Position numbers and translations under genes: made by a program. Positions 7,688-16,642 of a stretch of DNA of 64,000 bases are shown piece after piece; the first letter of the stretch is position 1, and each line of letters begins with the position of its first letter. A model generated the notes under the pieces. The model saw only the letters and a program-made list of their open reading frames with translations, did no database searches and was not told the DNA's origin. This DNA comes from Paenirhodobacter enshiensis (GTDB lineage: Bacteria; Pseudomonadota; Alphaproteobacteria; Rhodobacterales; Rhodobacteraceae). The DNA is taken from contig NZ_JFZB01000001.1 in assembly GCF_000740785.1 (NCBI RefSeq), positions 271,302-335,301 on the forward strand. Reading direction: 5' to 3'.

Positions 7688-8809
7688 ATGACGAAAAAGG
7701 TCGATCGCTTTCCTTATGCCAAATCTTACCTTGACCGCCACGGAAAGCGCCGGTGGCGATTCCGTCGGAAAGGGTTGACTGTCGAACTTGGCTCGGAATG
7801 GGGTAGTGAAGAGTTTCAACGACGTTACGCCGAGGCTGAAAACGGGAAAAAATCCGAGGGCGCGGGCGCTTCTAGAACCATACCCGGTACCTTCAATGAT
7901 TTGGCCGTAAAATTTTACAAACTGCATCTTCCGACGGTCGGGGATAGCACAGCTGCAGACTACCGATCGGTAATCGAACCGCTGCGTATGAGACACGGGA
8001 AAAAGCGTGTGTCGCATCTGCGCCGCCGCCACGTGATGGAAATAAAGGCGGAAATGGCCGAGACGCCGCAACAGGCAAACAAGACCTTGAAGCGTCTTTC
8101 GCAGATGATGGATCTGGCTATCGAACTCGAATGGCGCACGGATAACCCGGTTAAAGGCGTGAAGCGGTATCCGACGAACCCGGACGGCCTCCATTCATGG
8201 GACGAGGGTGAGATCGCCCGTTTCTACGAGGTCCATGAAATCGGCACACCGGCACATCTCTGCATGACGCTGATGCTGTATACCGGCGCAGCGAAGTGTG
8301 ATGCCGTCAGAATGGGCAAGGGGCATGTCCGCGATGGCAGGATCGTCTACCGCCGCCGTAAGACGAAGAAGAACCCGGATGGCTTCGAGGTCAATATACC
8401 GATCCATTCCTATCTGGCCGAGACACTTTCCCATGTGCGGCCTGGCGCTTTCACCTTCCTTGAGACCTCAACCGGCAGCGCGCGAACCGCCGCTGGTTTG
8501 GGGTCGTCCATGCGGAATTGGTGCAACAAAGCCGGGCTGCCGAATTGTTCGTCGCATGGGTTGCGCAAGGCGATCTGCCGCCGCATCGCCGAGATTGAGG
8601 GCGACGTGTTCAAGGTGATGGCGGTCAGCGGACACCACGACCTGAAGGAAGCGCAGAAATACATCGATAAATACAATCGTAAGGCCAAAGCCGACTCAGC
8701 GATTGAAAGCCTTCCCAGCGGAGGGAGGCGGGAAGAAGGTCTGGCGAACCACCCTGAAAGGTTCGCCAGGAATTCTGGTAACGGCATGAATACAGGAGAT
8801 AAAAAGTGA
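7688..8809 (+). CDS. Tyrosine-type site-specific integrase of the island
   Basis: Integrase expected to insert the island into the adjacent tRNA gene. The 373-aa protein has a basic N-terminal arm-binding region (RRWRFRRKG), a SAM-like core-binding domain (about residues 68-160) and a catalytic domain. The box II motif H290-GL-R293 and the nucleophile Y325 after GHHDLKEAQ are present. The box I segment reads T199-G-A-A-K-C-D205, whereas related integrases have TGQRRSD or similar, so the position of the first catalytic arginine (202) is Ala and the next residue is Lys. It may be crippled or may use a displaced basic residue. The stop is 4 bp from the tRNA 3' end. It is the last gene of the HTH-orphan-integrase operon. 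Confidence 0.88.
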   Translation: MTKKVDRFPYAKSYLDRHGKRRWRFRRKGLTVELGSEWGSEEFQRRYAEAENGKKSEGAGASRTIPGTFNDLAVKFYKLHLPTVGDSTAADYRSVIEPLRMRHGKKRVSHLRRRHVMEIKAEMAETPQQANKTLKRLSQMMDLAIELEWRTDNPVKGVKRYPTNPDGLHSWDEGEIARFYEVHEIGTPAHLCMTLMLYTGAAKCDAVRMGKGHVRDGRIVYRRRKTKKNPDGFEVNIPIHSYLAETLSHVRPGAFTFLETSTGSARTAAGLGSSMRNWCNKAGLPNCSSHGLRKAICRRIAEIEGDVFKVMAVSGHHDLKEAQKYIDKYNRKAKADSAIESLPSGGRREEGLANHPERFARNSGNGMNTGDKK

Positions 8810-8813
8810 TATT

Positions 8814-8840
8814 TGGTAGGCCCGGAGGGACTTGAACCCC
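8814..8840. other. Presumed attachment-site junction in the tRNA 3' end
   Basis: The integrase gene ends 4 bp from the tRNA CCA, and base composition changes here from the lower-GC island to the high-GC chromosome. Tyrosine integrases of this kind usually recombine inside the T arm or 3' end of the tRNA and leave a direct repeat of it at the far end of the island. That second copy would lie left of the window, so the exact core cannot be fixed. Confidence 0.45.
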
Positions 8841-8889
8841 CAACCAAGGCGTTATGAGCGCCCTGCTCTGACCATTGAGCTACAGGCCC
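8814..8889 (-). tRNA. tRNA with CAU anticodon (Met or Ile2)
   Basis: A 76-nt cloverleaf on the minus strand with encoded CCA. The acceptor stem GGGCCTG pairs with CGGGCCT (one G-U at each of positions 1-72 and 6-67). The D arm starts TAGCTC, the anticodon loop is CTCATAA, and the T loop is TTCAAGT with a 5-bp stem. CAU decodes Met, or AUA if the C is modified to lysidine. The CTCATAA loop recalls tRNA-Ile2, but the two cannot be separated with certainty by eye. The integrase gene abuts its 3' end, marking it as the island's insertion site. Confidence 0.93.
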
Positions 8890-8904
8890 CCAAGGTCTTG
8901 TCCC

Positions 8905-8933
8905 GGCTTAGGCAAGAAATCCGTGGCGGTCAA
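8905..8933 (-). promoter_or_regulatory. Candidate promoter of the CAU tRNA
   Basis: On the minus strand, TTGACC (8928-8933) and TAAGCC (8905-8910) are separated by exactly 17 bp. The tRNA 5' end follows 15 bp after the -10 box. The -35 is close to consensus and the -10 is weak. The placement right upstream of a stable RNA gene makes a sigma-70 promoter plausible. Confidence 0.5.
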
Positions 8934-9049
8934 GAAACGTGCGCACCGGAAACCGCCCGCGAAACCGCGGCGCTCGGCGCTCGGGCGTTGCCCCCGGCGG
9001 GCCTTTGCGATAAGGCCGGGGCAAGCACCCAGAGGCGGAGACACGGGCG

Positions 9050-10123
9050 ATGAGCACCTCGAACCATGACGCGAAAACCGGCGACACGAAGCCCGGGCTG
9101 ACCTATGCCGACGCCGGCGTCGACATCGACGCGGGCAACGCTCTGGTCGAGCGCATCAAGCCCGCCGCCAAGCGCACCAACCGTTCGGGCACGATGTCGG
9201 GCCTCGGCGGCTTCGGCGCGCTGTTCGACCTGCGCGCCGCCGGCTATCAGGACCCGATCCTCGTTTCCGCCACCGATGGCGTCGGCACCAAGCTGCGCAT
9301 CGCCATCGACACCGGCAATTACGACACCATCGGCATCGACCTCGTCGCCATGTGCGTCAACGATCTGGTCTGCCAGGGCGCGGAGCCGCTGCTGTTCCTC
9401 GACTATTTCGCCACCGGCAAGCTGGAGGTCGACAAGGCCGCCCGCGTGATCGAAGGGATCGCCGACGGTTGCGCGGCCTCGGGTTGCGCGCTGATCGGCG
9501 GCGAGACCGCCGAGATGCCGGGCATGTATGCCTCGGACGATTTCGATCTGGCGGGCTTCGCCGTCGGCGCGATGGAGCGCGGTTCGGACCTGCCGGCGGG
9601 CGTGACCGAGGGCGATGTGCTGCTCGGGCTCGGCTCGAACGGGGTGCATTCGAACGGTTACAGCTTCGTGCGCAAGGTGGTCGGGATCTCGGGTCTCGGC
9701 TGGGATGCGCCCTCGCCGTTCTCGGAGGGCACGCTCGGCCAGGCGCTGCTGGCGCCGACCCGGCTTTACGTGCGCCAGGCGCTGGCCGCGATCCGCGCGG
9801 GCGGGGTTCATGCGCTCGCCCATATCACCGGCGGCGGTCTGACCGAGAATCTGCCGCGCGTGCTGCCCGAGGGGCTGGGCGCGGCGATCGACCTCGACAG
9901 CTGGAAGCTGCCCGGTGTGTTCGGCTGGCTGGCGAAGACCGCGGGGATGGCCGAGGGCGAGTTGCTGAAAACCTTCAACTGCGGCATCGGCATGATCGTC
10001 GTGGTCGCCCCCGAGCGCGCCGAGGCGCTGGCCGCGCTGCTCGCCGAGCAGGGCGAGAGCGTGACCCGCATCGGCACCGTCACCAGGGGCACGGGCGTCA
10101 GCTACACGGGTCACCTGATTTGA
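9050..10123 (+). CDS. purM: Phosphoribosylformylglycinamidine cyclo-ligase
   Basis: AIR synthetase, the fifth step of purine synthesis: ATP-dependent closure of FGAM to 5-aminoimidazole ribotide in the cytosol. The 357-aa protein covers the whole family length, with the N-terminal [22 protein letters not shown], the glycine-rich [42 protein letters not shown] and the C-terminal [16 protein letters not shown]. The N-terminus is about ten residues longer than the E. coli enzyme. It heads a two-gene unit with purN, which starts inside its stop codon. It is the first chromosomal gene to the right of the island's tRNA. Confidence 0.96.
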   Translation: MSTSNHDAKTGDTKPGLTYADAGVDIDAGNALVERIKPAAKRTNRSGTMSGLGGFGALFDLRAAGYQDPILVSATDGVGTKLRIAIDTGNYDTIGIDLVAMCVNDLVCQGAEPLLFLDYFATGKLEVDKAARVIEGIADGCAASGCALIGGETAEMPGMYASDDFDLAGFAVGAMERGSDLPAGVTEGDVLLGLGSNGVHSNGYSFVRKVVGISGLGWDAPSPFSEGTLGQALLAPTRLYVRQALAAIRAGGVHALAHITGGGLTENLPRVLPEGLGAAIDLDSWKLPGVFGWLAKTAGMAEGELLKTFNCGIGMIVVVAPERAEALAALLAEQGESVTRIGTVTRGTGVSYTGHLI

Positions 10124-10707
10124 AACGCGTCGCGATCCTGATCTCGGGCGGCGGGTCCAACATGGTCCGGCTGGTTGAGACGATGCAGGACGAGGGCTAC
10201 GCGACCCCGGTTCTGGTGCTGTCGAACGATCCGGCGGCGGCGGGGCTGGAGAAAGCGCGCGCACGTGGCGTCGAGGCGGTGGCGGTCGATCACCGCGCCT
10301 TCGGCAAGGATCGCGCGGCCTTCGAGGCCGAGCTGGTGAAGCCGCTGCTGGCCGCAGACCCCGATGTGGTGTGCCTGGCTGGTTTCATGCGCGTGCTGAC
10401 CCCCGATTTCGTGCGCCGGTTCGAGGGGCGGATGCTGAACATCCATCCCTCGCTCTTGCCGAAATATCCGGGGCTCCATACCCATCAGCGCGCCATCGAG
10501 GCGGGCGATGCCGAGGCCGGCTGCACCGTGCATGAGGTGACGGCGGAACTCGATGCCGGGCCGATCCTCGGTCAGGGGCGGGTGCCGATCCTGCCCGGCG
10601 ACGATGCCGATACGCTGGCCGCGCGGGTGCTGACGGTCGAACACAAGCTCTATCCGGCGGTGCTGCGCCGCTATGTGACGGGCGAGCGCACGCCGGTCGA
10701 GCTGTAA
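10120..10707 (+). CDS. purN: Phosphoribosylglycinamide formyltransferase
   Basis: GAR transformylase, which transfers a formyl group from 10-formyl-THF to GAR in step 3 of purine synthesis. The 195-aa protein starts [15 protein letters not shown] and carries the catalytic segment [25 protein letters not shown], followed by [17 protein letters not shown], which together hold the Asn, His and Asp of the family. The only start that keeps the Rossmann strand is a TTG overlapping the purM stop (TTGA), so translation is probably coupled to purM. The downstream intergenic region holds a GGGGCTCTGCCCC-type 3' element. Confidence 0.94.
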   Translation: MKRVAILISGGGSNMVRLVETMQDEGYATPVLVLSNDPAAAGLEKARARGVEAVAVDHRAFGKDRAAFEAELVKPLLAADPDVVCLAGFMRVLTPDFVRRFEGRMLNIHPSLLPKYPGLHTHQRAIEAGDAEAGCTVHEVTAELDAGPILGQGRVPILPGDDADTLAARVLTVEHKLYPAVLRRYVTGERTPVEL

Positions 10708-10746
10708 AGCCCCGCCTTCAAGTAAAGAAGCGGGCACTGCCCCGCT

Positions 10747-10851
10747 GAAGGTTAAGAGAGGGGGCTCTGCCCCACAGAAGGTTAAGAGAGGGGGCTCTGC
10801 CCCCTCGGGCCTGCGGCCCTCACCCCCGGGATATTTCAGGCGAATCGAAAG
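10747..10851 (+). repeat. 3'-end hairpin element, copy A, with tandem first hairpin
   Basis: Downstream of purN and in its orientation. A 30-bp unit ending in GGGGCTCTGCCCC occurs at 10747 and again at 10777, and a decayed copy (CGGGCACTGCCCCG) precedes them. After the second copy come hairpin 2 (GGGCC-TGC-GGCCC), the constant CACCCCCGGGATATTT and the tail CAGGCGAATCGAAAG. It has the same architecture as eight other elements in this window. Confidence 0.8.
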
Positions 10852-10938
10852 AGTGAGGTTGCGCTTGCGTGGCGCGGCCCTGCCTCCTATCGCTGGGGGT
10901 GGCCCCGGCGGCGGGCTTGCGCGGGAAAGGCACCTCGG

Positions 10939-11772
10939 ATGACGAAAACGATCCTGATCACTGGCTGTTCCTCGGGTATCGGGCTCGATGCGGCGCGGGG
11001 GCTGACCCGCAAGGGCTGGGTGGTGCTGGCGACCTGCCGCAGGGAAGAGGATTGCGCCCGGCTGCGGGATGAGGGGCTGACGTCCTTCGTACTCGACGTG
11101 GGCGATCCGGCCTCGATCGCGGCCGGGTGGGAGCGGGCGATGGAAATCACCGGCGGCACGCTCGATGCGATTTACAACAACGCAGCCTTCGCCACGCCCG
11201 GCGCGGTCGAGGATCTGCCGCCCGGCGCGCTGCGCGAGAATTTCGAGACCAATCTGTTCGGTCTGCACGATCTGACGATCCGCGCCATCCGGGTCATGCG
11301 CGCGCAGGGCGGATACGGGCGGATCGTGCAGTGTTCCTCGGTTCTGGGGATCGTCGGCACGCCCTGGCGCGGCAGCTACGTGGCGACCAAGTTCGCCCTC
11401 GAGGGGCTGACCGAGGCGCTGCGGCTGGAGATGCGCGACACGGACATTCACGTCTCGATCCTCAACCCCGGCCCGATCCCGACGGCGTTCAGGAAGAACT
11501 CGATCCCGCATTTCGAGAAATGGGTGGACTGGAAGACCTCGGCGCGGCGGGAGCAATATGAGGGGTCCTTGCTGAAACGGCTGTATCAGCCGGGTGGCAA
11601 GCCCGACCGCTTCGAGCTGCCCCCGTCGGCGGTGACGGCGGCGCTGCTGCGCGCGCTGACCGATCCGAAGCCGCGGGCGCACTACCATATCACCCACGCG
11701 ACACGTCTGGCCGAGCTGCTGCGCCGCGTGGCGCCGATGTCGGTGAGGGACTGGTTTCTCTCCCGCTCCTGA
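10939..11772 (+). CDS. Short-chain dehydrogenase/reductase
   Basis: NAD(P)-dependent oxidoreductase of the classical SDR family; the substrate is unknown. The 277-aa protein starts with the cofactor motif TGCSSGIG (residues 8-15). It has NNAAFA after strand 4, a catalytic Ser in the QCSSVLG segment and the YVATK active-site Tyr-Lys pair, followed by the NPGPIPT stretch. Classical SDRs are about 250 aa, so the C-terminus is slightly extended (HATRLAELLRRVAP). AAAGG precedes the ATG. It is co-directional with the adenosyltransferase gene 33 bp downstream, but no pathway link is evident. Confidence 0.88.
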   Translation: MTKTILITGCSSGIGLDAARGLTRKGWVVLATCRREEDCARLRDEGLTSFVLDVGDPASIAAGWERAMEITGGTLDAIYNNAAFATPGAVEDLPPGALRENFETNLFGLHDLTIRAIRVMRAQGGYGRIVQCSSVLGIVGTPWRGSYVATKFALEGLTEALRLEMRDTDIHVSILNPGPIPTAFRKNSIPHFEKWVDWKTSARREQYEGSLLKRLYQPGGKPDRFELPPSAVTAALLRALTDPKPRAHYHITHATRLAELLRRVAPMSVRDWFLSRS

Positions 11773-11805
11773 GGCAGTCTCGCCCGCGCGAATGAGGAGG
11801 CACGC

Positions 11806-12381
11806 ATGGTCGTTCTGAACAAGATCTACACCCGCACCGGCGACACGGGGGAAACCGCGCTTGGCGACGGCACGCGGGTTCCCAAGGATTCGGCGCGCGT
11901 CGCCGCCTATGGCACGGTCGATGAGCTGAACGCGACGCTCGGTCTCGCGCGGCTTCATGCCGAAGGCGAGATGGCGGCGGCGATCACCCGCATCCAGAAC
12001 GATCTGTTCGACCTCGGCGCCGATCTCGCGCGGCCGGAGAGGGCGCGCGACGGCGAGGCGGGATACCCCGTGCTGCGCATCGTGCCGGTGCAGATCGACC
12101 GGCTGGAGGCCGAGATCGACGCGATGATCGCGCGGCTTGAGCCGCTGCACAGCTTCATCCTGCCGGCCGGATCGGCGCTTGCCGCGCATCTGCATCTTGC
12201 CCGCACCGTGGCGCGGCGCGCCGAGCGCGAGGCGGTGACGCTCGCCTCCGGGGGCGACGCAAACCCCGATGCGATCCGCTATCTGAACCGGCTGTCCGAC
12301 TGGTGCTTCGTCGCGGCGCGTATCGCCAATGACGCGGGCCGGGCCGATGTGCTGTGGGTGCCGGGTCTGACCCGGGGCTGA
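11806..12381 (+). CDS. Cob(I)alamin adenosyltransferase, PduO type
   Basis: ATP:corrinoid adenosyltransferase that makes adenosylcobalamin from cob(I)alamin. The 191-aa protein has the N-terminal nucleotide-binding signature KIYTRTGDTGETALGDG, the VDELNATLG helix, and the conserved late motif ARTVARRAEREAV followed by YLNRLSDWCFVAAR. These are typical of the PduO/MMAB family rather than CobA. A strong GAGGAGG precedes the ATG. It could serve methylmalonyl-CoA mutase or ribonucleotide reductase, but the partner enzyme is not in the window. Confidence 0.92.
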   Translation: MVVLNKIYTRTGDTGETALGDGTRVPKDSARVAAYGTVDELNATLGLARLHAEGEMAAAITRIQNDLFDLGADLARPERARDGEAGYPVLRIVPVQIDRLEAEIDAMIARLEPLHSFILPAGSALAAHLHLARTVARRAEREAVTLASGGDANPDAIRYLNRLSDWCFVAARIANDAGRADVLWVPGLTRG

Positions 12382-12532
12382 ACCCTCCGTTGCTCAATGA
12401 ACGTGGCGTTGCCTGCGCGGCAGATGCCGTTTTTGGGCTGTCGCCGAGGGTTTCGGTCGAGTAACAGTTTTGCCGAAAGCCGTCCGGACCCGCTGGGGCC
12501 CGGGCAGAAATCAAGAAAGGGAGACACCGCCG

Positions 12533-13291
12533 ATGAAGGTCCTGGTACCTGTGAAGCGCGTGATCGACTACAACGTGAAGGTTCGCGTCAAGGCGGACGG
12601 CACGGGGGTCGATCTTGCCAACGTGAAGATGTCGATGAACCCGTTCGACGAGATCGCCGTCGAAGAGGCGATCCGGCTGAAGGAAAAGGGCGTCGCGACC
12701 GAGGTCGTGGTGGTCTCGATCGGCGTGAAGCAGGCGCAGGAAACCCTGCGCACCGCCCTCGCCATGGGTGCGGACCGCGCGATCCTCGTCGTGGCCGCCG
12801 ATGACGTGCATACCGACATCGAGCCTCTGGCCGTCGCCAAGATCCTCGCAAAGGTCGCCGAGGCGGAACAGCCCGGTCTGATCCTGTCGGGCAAGCAGGC
12901 GATCGACAACGACATGAACGCCACCGGCCAGATGCTTGCGGCGCTGCTCGGCTGGCCGCAGGCGACCTTCGCCTCGAAGGTCGAGATCGAAGGCGAGAAG
13001 GCCAAGGTCACCCGCGAGGTCGACGGCGGCCATCAGGTGATCGAGGTCAAGCTGCCGGCCATCGTCACCGCCGACCTGCGTCTGAACGAACCGCGCTACG
13101 CTTCGCTGCCGAACATCATGAAGGCGAAGAAGAAGCCGCTCGAGGAAAAGACCGCCGCCGATTACGGCGTCGACGTCACGCCGCGCCTGACCGTCGTGAA
13201 GACCGCCGAGCCGAAGGGCCGCAGCGCGGGCATCAAGGTCGGTTCGGTCGACGAACTCATCGCGAAACTCAAGGACGTGGGGGCGATCTGA
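12533..13291 (+). CDS. etfB: Electron transfer flavoprotein, beta subunit
   Basis: Beta subunit of ETF, which accepts electrons from acyl-CoA dehydrogenases and passes them to ETF:quinone oxidoreductase. The 252-aa protein starts [16 protein letters not shown] and carries the AMP-binding region (GADRAILV) and the ETF-beta signature ([21 protein letters not shown]). The ATG at 12533 follows AAGGGAG and was preferred over an extension 63 bp longer without family similarity. It overlaps etfA by one base (TGATG). The 150-bp leader before it shows no clear structure. Confidence 0.96.
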   Translation: MKVLVPVKRVIDYNVKVRVKADGTGVDLANVKMSMNPFDEIAVEEAIRLKEKGVATEVVVVSIGVKQAQETLRTALAMGADRAILVVAADDVHTDIEPLAVAKILAKVAEAEQPGLILSGKQAIDNDMNATGQMLAALLGWPQATFASKVEIEGEKAKVTREVDGGHQVIEVKLPAIVTADLRLNEPRYASLPNIMKAKKKPLEEKTAADYGVDVTPRLTVVKTAEPKGRSAGIKVGSVDELIAKLKDVGAI

Positions 13292-14217
13292 TGGCGGTTC
13301 TTCTGATTGCAGAGCTGAACGGGGCGGAGCTGGCCACGGATGCCACCGCCAAGGCGCTGACCGCCGCGAAGGCCATCGGGCCGGTGACGGTTCTGGTCGC
13401 GGGTCAGGGCGTGGATGCGGCCGCGGCCGCGGCGGCCACCCTCGACGGCGTCGAGAAGGTGCTGAAGGCGGACGATGCGGCCTATGCCCACGGGCTGGCC
13501 GAGCCGCTGGCGGATCTGGTGGTCTCGCTCGCGGGCGGGTTCAGCCATGTCGTGGCGCCTTCGACCGCCTCGGCGAAGAACGCGCTGCCGCGCATCGCCG
13601 CGCTTCTTGACGTCATGGTGCTGTCGGATGTCACCGGCGTCGTCGATGCCGACACGTTCGAGCGCCCGATCTACGCCGGCAACGCCATCCAGACGGTGAA
13701 GTCGTCGGACAAGGTGAAGGTTCTGACCGTGCGCACCGCCGCCTTCGGCGCGACCGCCGCGGGCGGTGCCGCCCCGGTCGAGGCGATCGCCGCGACCGGC
13801 GACAAGGGCGCCTCGGTCTGGGTCGCCGACGAGGTGGTCAAGTCCGACCGGCCGGAGCTGACCTCGGCGAAGATCGTCGTCTCGGGCGGCCGCGGCGTCG
13901 GCTCGGAAGAGAACTTCGCGCTGATCGAGGGCCTCGCCGACAAGCTCGGCGCTGCCGTCGGCGCCTCGCGCGCCGCGGTCGACTCGGGTTATGCGCCGAA
14001 CGACCGTCAGGTCGGCCAGACCGGCAAGGTCGTGGCGCCGAACCTCTATGTCGCGGTCGGCATCTCGGGCGCGATCCAGCACCTCGCCGGCATGAAGGAC
14101 TCGAAGGTCATCGTCGCGATCAACAAGGACGAAGAGGCGCCGATCTTCCAGGTCGCCGATTTCGGCCTGGTCGCCGACCTGTTCGACGCCGTGCCGGAGC
14201 TGACCTCGAAGCTCTGA
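13291..14217 (+). CDS. etfA: Electron transfer flavoprotein, alpha subunit
   Basis: FAD-carrying alpha subunit of ETF. The 308-aa protein has the N-terminal nucleotide-fold domain and the C-terminal FAD domain with [57 protein letters not shown] and [22 protein letters not shown], the classic family signature. It is translationally coupled to etfB. A strong hairpin terminator follows the stop, closing the etfBA operon before the hydroxybutyryl-CoA dehydrogenase gene, which works in the same oxidation pathways. Confidence 0.97.
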   Translation: MAVLLIAELNGAELATDATAKALTAAKAIGPVTVLVAGQGVDAAAAAAATLDGVEKVLKADDAAYAHGLAEPLADLVVSLAGGFSHVVAPSTASAKNALPRIAALLDVMVLSDVTGVVDADTFERPIYAGNAIQTVKSSDKVKVLTVRTAAFGATAAGGAAPVEAIAATGDKGASVWVADEVVKSDRPELTSAKIVVSGGRGVGSEENFALIEGLADKLGAAVGASRAAVDSGYAPNDRQVGQTGKVVAPNLYVAVGISGAIQHLAGMKDSKVIVAINKDEEAPIFQVADFGLVADLFDAVPELTSKL

Positions 14218-14248
14218 TCCGGCTCCGGATCCTGAAACCCTGCCGAAA

Positions 14249-14272
14249 GGCCCCGCTCCGGCGGGGCCTTTT
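14249..14272 (+). terminator. Rho-independent terminator of etfBA
   Basis: GGCCCCGC-TCCG-GCGGGGCC forms a perfect 8-bp stem with a 4-nt loop, followed by TTTT, 31 bp after the etfA stop. Confidence 0.9.
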
Positions 14273-14407
14273 GCCATCTGGCGCCCGCCTGTGAAGGCCG
14301 TATCGGAAGGCCCGGCAAGTGACGTCGCGGCAGCCCCCCTGCCCGCGCCTTGCGCGCCCCCGGGGCGCGCCTCATAGTGACGCCCGACCAATCCGAAAGG
14401 AAGCGAC

Positions 14408-15283
14408 ATGACCATCCAGACCGTGGGTATCGTCGGCGCAGGACAGATGGGCAACGGCATTGCCCATGTCTTCGCTCAGGCGGGCTACGACGTCGTTCTG
14501 AACGACATCAATCAGGACAGCCTCGACAAGGCGCTTGCCACCATCGGCAAGAACCTCGACCGGATGCTGTCGAAGGGCAAGATCACCGAGGCCGACAAGG
14601 CCGCCACGCTTGGCCATATCAAGACCACGCTGGTGCTGACCGATCTCGGCCAGACCGATCTGGTGATCGAGGCCGCGACCGAGCGCGAGGCGGTCAAGTC
14701 GCAGATCTTCGAGACGCTGGTGCCGCATCTGAAGCCGACGACGATCCTCGCAAGCAACACCTCGTCGATCTCGATCACCCGGCTTGCCGCGCGCACCGAC
14801 CGCCCGGCGAAGTTCATGGGCGTTCACTTCATGAACCCCGTGCCGGTGATGAAGCTCGTCGAGCTGATCCGCGGCATCGCCACCGACGACGAGACCTACA
14901 CCACCATGCTCGAGGTGGTCGGCAAGCTCGGCAAGACGGCGGCCTCGGCGCATGACTTCCCGGCCTTCATCGTCAACCGCATCCTGGTGCCGATGATCAA
15001 CGAGGCGATCTACACGCTGTATGAGGGCGTGGGCGATGTCACCTCGATCGACATGGCGATGAAGCTCGGCGCGAACCATCCGATGGGGCCGCTGGAGCTT
15101 GCGGATTTCATCGGTCTCGACACCTGCTTCGCGATCATGAATGTGCTTTACGACGGGTTCAACGACTCGAAATACCGGCCCTGCCCGCTTCTGGCGAAAT
15201 ACGTCGAGGCCGGCTGGCTCGGCCGCAAGACCGGCCGCGGTTTCTACGACTACTCGGGCGAGACCCCGGTTCCGACGCGGTAA
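14408..15283 (+). CDS. hbd: 3-hydroxybutyryl-CoA dehydrogenase
   Basis: NAD(P)-dependent oxidation of 3-hydroxyacyl-CoA to acetoacetyl-CoA in short-chain fatty-acid or polyhydroxybutyrate metabolism. The 291-aa protein has the dinucleotide motif [13 protein letters not shown] (residues 6-18), [10 protein letters not shown], the catalytic His in [17 protein letters not shown], and the C-terminal domain [26 protein letters not shown] precedes the ATG. It lies downstream of etfBA behind a terminator, so it is probably transcribed from its own promoter. Paralogues in other pathways (PaaH) cannot be excluded. Confidence 0.93.
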   Translation: MTIQTVGIVGAGQMGNGIAHVFAQAGYDVVLNDINQDSLDKALATIGKNLDRMLSKGKITEADKAATLGHIKTTLVLTDLGQTDLVIEAATEREAVKSQIFETLVPHLKPTTILASNTSSISITRLAARTDRPAKFMGVHFMNPVPVMKLVELIRGIATDDETYTTMLEVVGKLGKTAASAHDFPAFIVNRILVPMINEAIYTLYEGVGDVTSIDMAMKLGANHPMGPLELADFIGLDTCFAIMNVLYDGFNDSKYRPCPLLAKYVEAGWLGRKTGRGFYDYSGETPVPTR

Positions 15284-15306
15284 TCCGCGCCTGATATCGC
15301 CATCCG

Positions 15307-15342
15307 AACGGCCCCTGCCCCTAAAAGGCGGGGGCCGTTTTC
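15307..15342 (+). terminator. Rho-independent terminator of hbd
   Basis: AACGGCCCCTGCC pairs with GGCGGGGGCCGTT across a short A-rich loop and runs into TTTTCATT, 24 bp after the hbd stop. Confidence 0.88.
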
Positions 15343-15401
15343 ATTCGTATTGAACCGCGGCCGTGCTAGAGCGGGGGAAACGCGACCGCCGGGGGCCAGA
15401 C

Positions 15402-15926
15402 ATGCCAGCGCAAGACCGTCTGAGGGACATTCTGTTCGTGCTGCGCGTCACCGCCGCCGCGGCGCTGTCCTATCTGATCGCGGCGGCGATGGGGCTCGAT
15501 TATCCGTCCTGGGCCTCGGTCTCGGCGATCATCGTGTCGCAAGAGAAGCTGAGCGATACCCGCTCGGCTGCGGTGCAGCGGCTGGCGGGAACGCTGGCCG
15601 GGGTGGCCATCGCCGTGCTGACGGGCGTGGCGATCCAGGCGATCCATCTGGGCACGGTGGTGCAGATGTCGGCAGGCGTCGCGCTGACCGCCTGGCTCGC
15701 GCGGCGCTGGCCGCAACTGAAGGTCGCGATGTGGACGGTGCCCATCGTCTACCTGTCGAACGCCGTGACCCCCGCCCCGTTCACCGACGGCCTGTGGCGC
15801 GGGGTCGAGGTGCTGGTCGGCGGCACCACGGGCGCCATCGTGCATTTCCTGATCGACGCGCTGTTTCGCAAGATCGCGCCGCCCGCGGGCAGCGCCGTGA
15901 AACAGCCGATAGATCACCCGGAATAG
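15402..15926 (+). CDS. FUSC-like integral membrane protein
   Basis: Probable inner-membrane protein of the FUSC / aromatic-acid exporter-like superfamily. The 174-aa protein is only the membrane module: about five or six hydrophobic segments (VTAAAALSYLIAAAMG, SWASVSAIIVSQ, LAGTLAGVAIAVLTGVAIQ, VQMSAGVALTAWL, VLVGGTTGAIVHFLIDALF) with the family-like RLAGTLAGV stretch. Full-length FUSC transporters carry two modules and a cytosolic domain, so this is a short form. The ATG at 15402 was chosen because the longer frame starts at a GTG inside a charged leader. It converges with the PTS cluster. Confidence 0.7.
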   Translation: MPAQDRLRDILFVLRVTAAAALSYLIAAAMGLDYPSWASVSAIIVSQEKLSDTRSAAVQRLAGTLAGVAIAVLTGVAIQAIHLGTVVQMSAGVALTAWLARRWPQLKVAMWTVPIVYLSNAVTPAPFTDGLWRGVEVLVGGTTGAIVHFLIDALFRKIAPPAGSAVKQPIDHPE

Positions 15927-15948
15927 GGAACGATCGGGAGACGGGGCC

Positions 15949-16221
15949 TCAGATGTCCTCGCCGAAACGGCCTGCGACCAGTGCGGCCAGCGCATCGGCG
16001 AGCGTATCGGCCTCGGTGCCCTCGGTGGTCACGCGGATCGCGGTCCCGCGCGAGGCCGCCAGCATCAGCAACCCCATGATCGAATCGCCCGAGACGGTCA
16101 TGCCGTCCTTCTCGACCTCGGCGGTGGCATCGAAACCCTCGACCACCTCGACGAACCGGGCCGAGGCGCGCGCGTGCAACCCCTTCTCGTTGACGATCCG
16201 CAATTCTCTGGTGACACTCAC
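15949..16221 (-). CDS. ptsH: Phosphocarrier protein HPr
   Basis: Phosphocarrier of the PTS phosphorelay: His16 in GLHARAS accepts phosphate from enzyme I and donates it to EIIA. The usual regulatory-serine helix is DGMTVSGDSIMGLLMLAAS. A GTG at the end of 16221 gives 90 aa with His at the family position. A GTG 27 bases further out, overlapping the EIIA stop, would add nine residues and is the alternative. The Ser in SGDSIMGL is the expected target of the HPr kinase encoded in the same cluster. No sugar permease is present, as in other alphaproteobacterial regulatory PTS clusters. Confidence 0.93.
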   Translation of the reverse strand: MSVTRELRIVNEKGLHARASARFVEVVEGFDATAEVEKDGMTVSGDSIMGLLMLAASRGTAIRVTTEGTEADTLADALAALVAGRFGEDI

Positions 16222-16237
16222 GCTGATCCGGCCCCGC

Positions 16238-16642
16238 TTATTTGCCACTCATCGGCGCGGCAGTGGAATAGCAGTCGATGTATTTCCGCCCCGCATCGAG
16301 CGATGCGGCGACCGCTGCCTGAATCGGCAGGGCGCGCGATTTCGCCAGCTTGATCAGAAGCGGCAGGTTGGCGCCATAGACGATCTCGCGCTCGCAGCTG
16401 GAACAGGCGAGCAGGCTGAGATTCGACGGCGATCCGCCGAACATATCGGTCACCACCACCACGCCCTCGCCGGTATCCACCGCCTCGACGGCATCGCGGA
16501 TCTCGACCTGCTTGGCGGCACGGTCATGGTTGTCCTCGATGGTGATGGCCCGGATCCCCGTCTGCGGTCCCACCACATGCTCGACCGCCGCGAGATATTC
16601 GCGCGCAAGACCGCCATGAGCCACGATCACGATTCCGATCAC
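16238..16642 (-). CDS. PTS EIIA component, mannose family
   Basis: Phosphoryl acceptor of the PTS relay, of mannose/sorbose-type EIIA fold. The 134-aa protein starts with a GTG that overlaps the rapZ stop. It has the active-site His9 in IVAHGG and the conserved [15 protein letters not shown] loop. Its EIIB/C/D partners are absent, so it most likely has a regulatory job, as in proteobacterial systems where HPr and EIIA signal nutrient state to the HPr kinase and to two-component regulators. It lies between rapZ and HPr in one minus-strand operon. Confidence 0.92.
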   Translation of the reverse strand: MIGIVIVAHGGLAREYLAAVEHVVGPQTGIRAITIEDNHDRAAKQVEIRDAVEAVDTGEGVVVVTDMFGGSPSNLSLLACSSCEREIVYGANLPLLIKLAKSRALPIQAAVAASLDAGRKYIDCYSTAAPMSGK

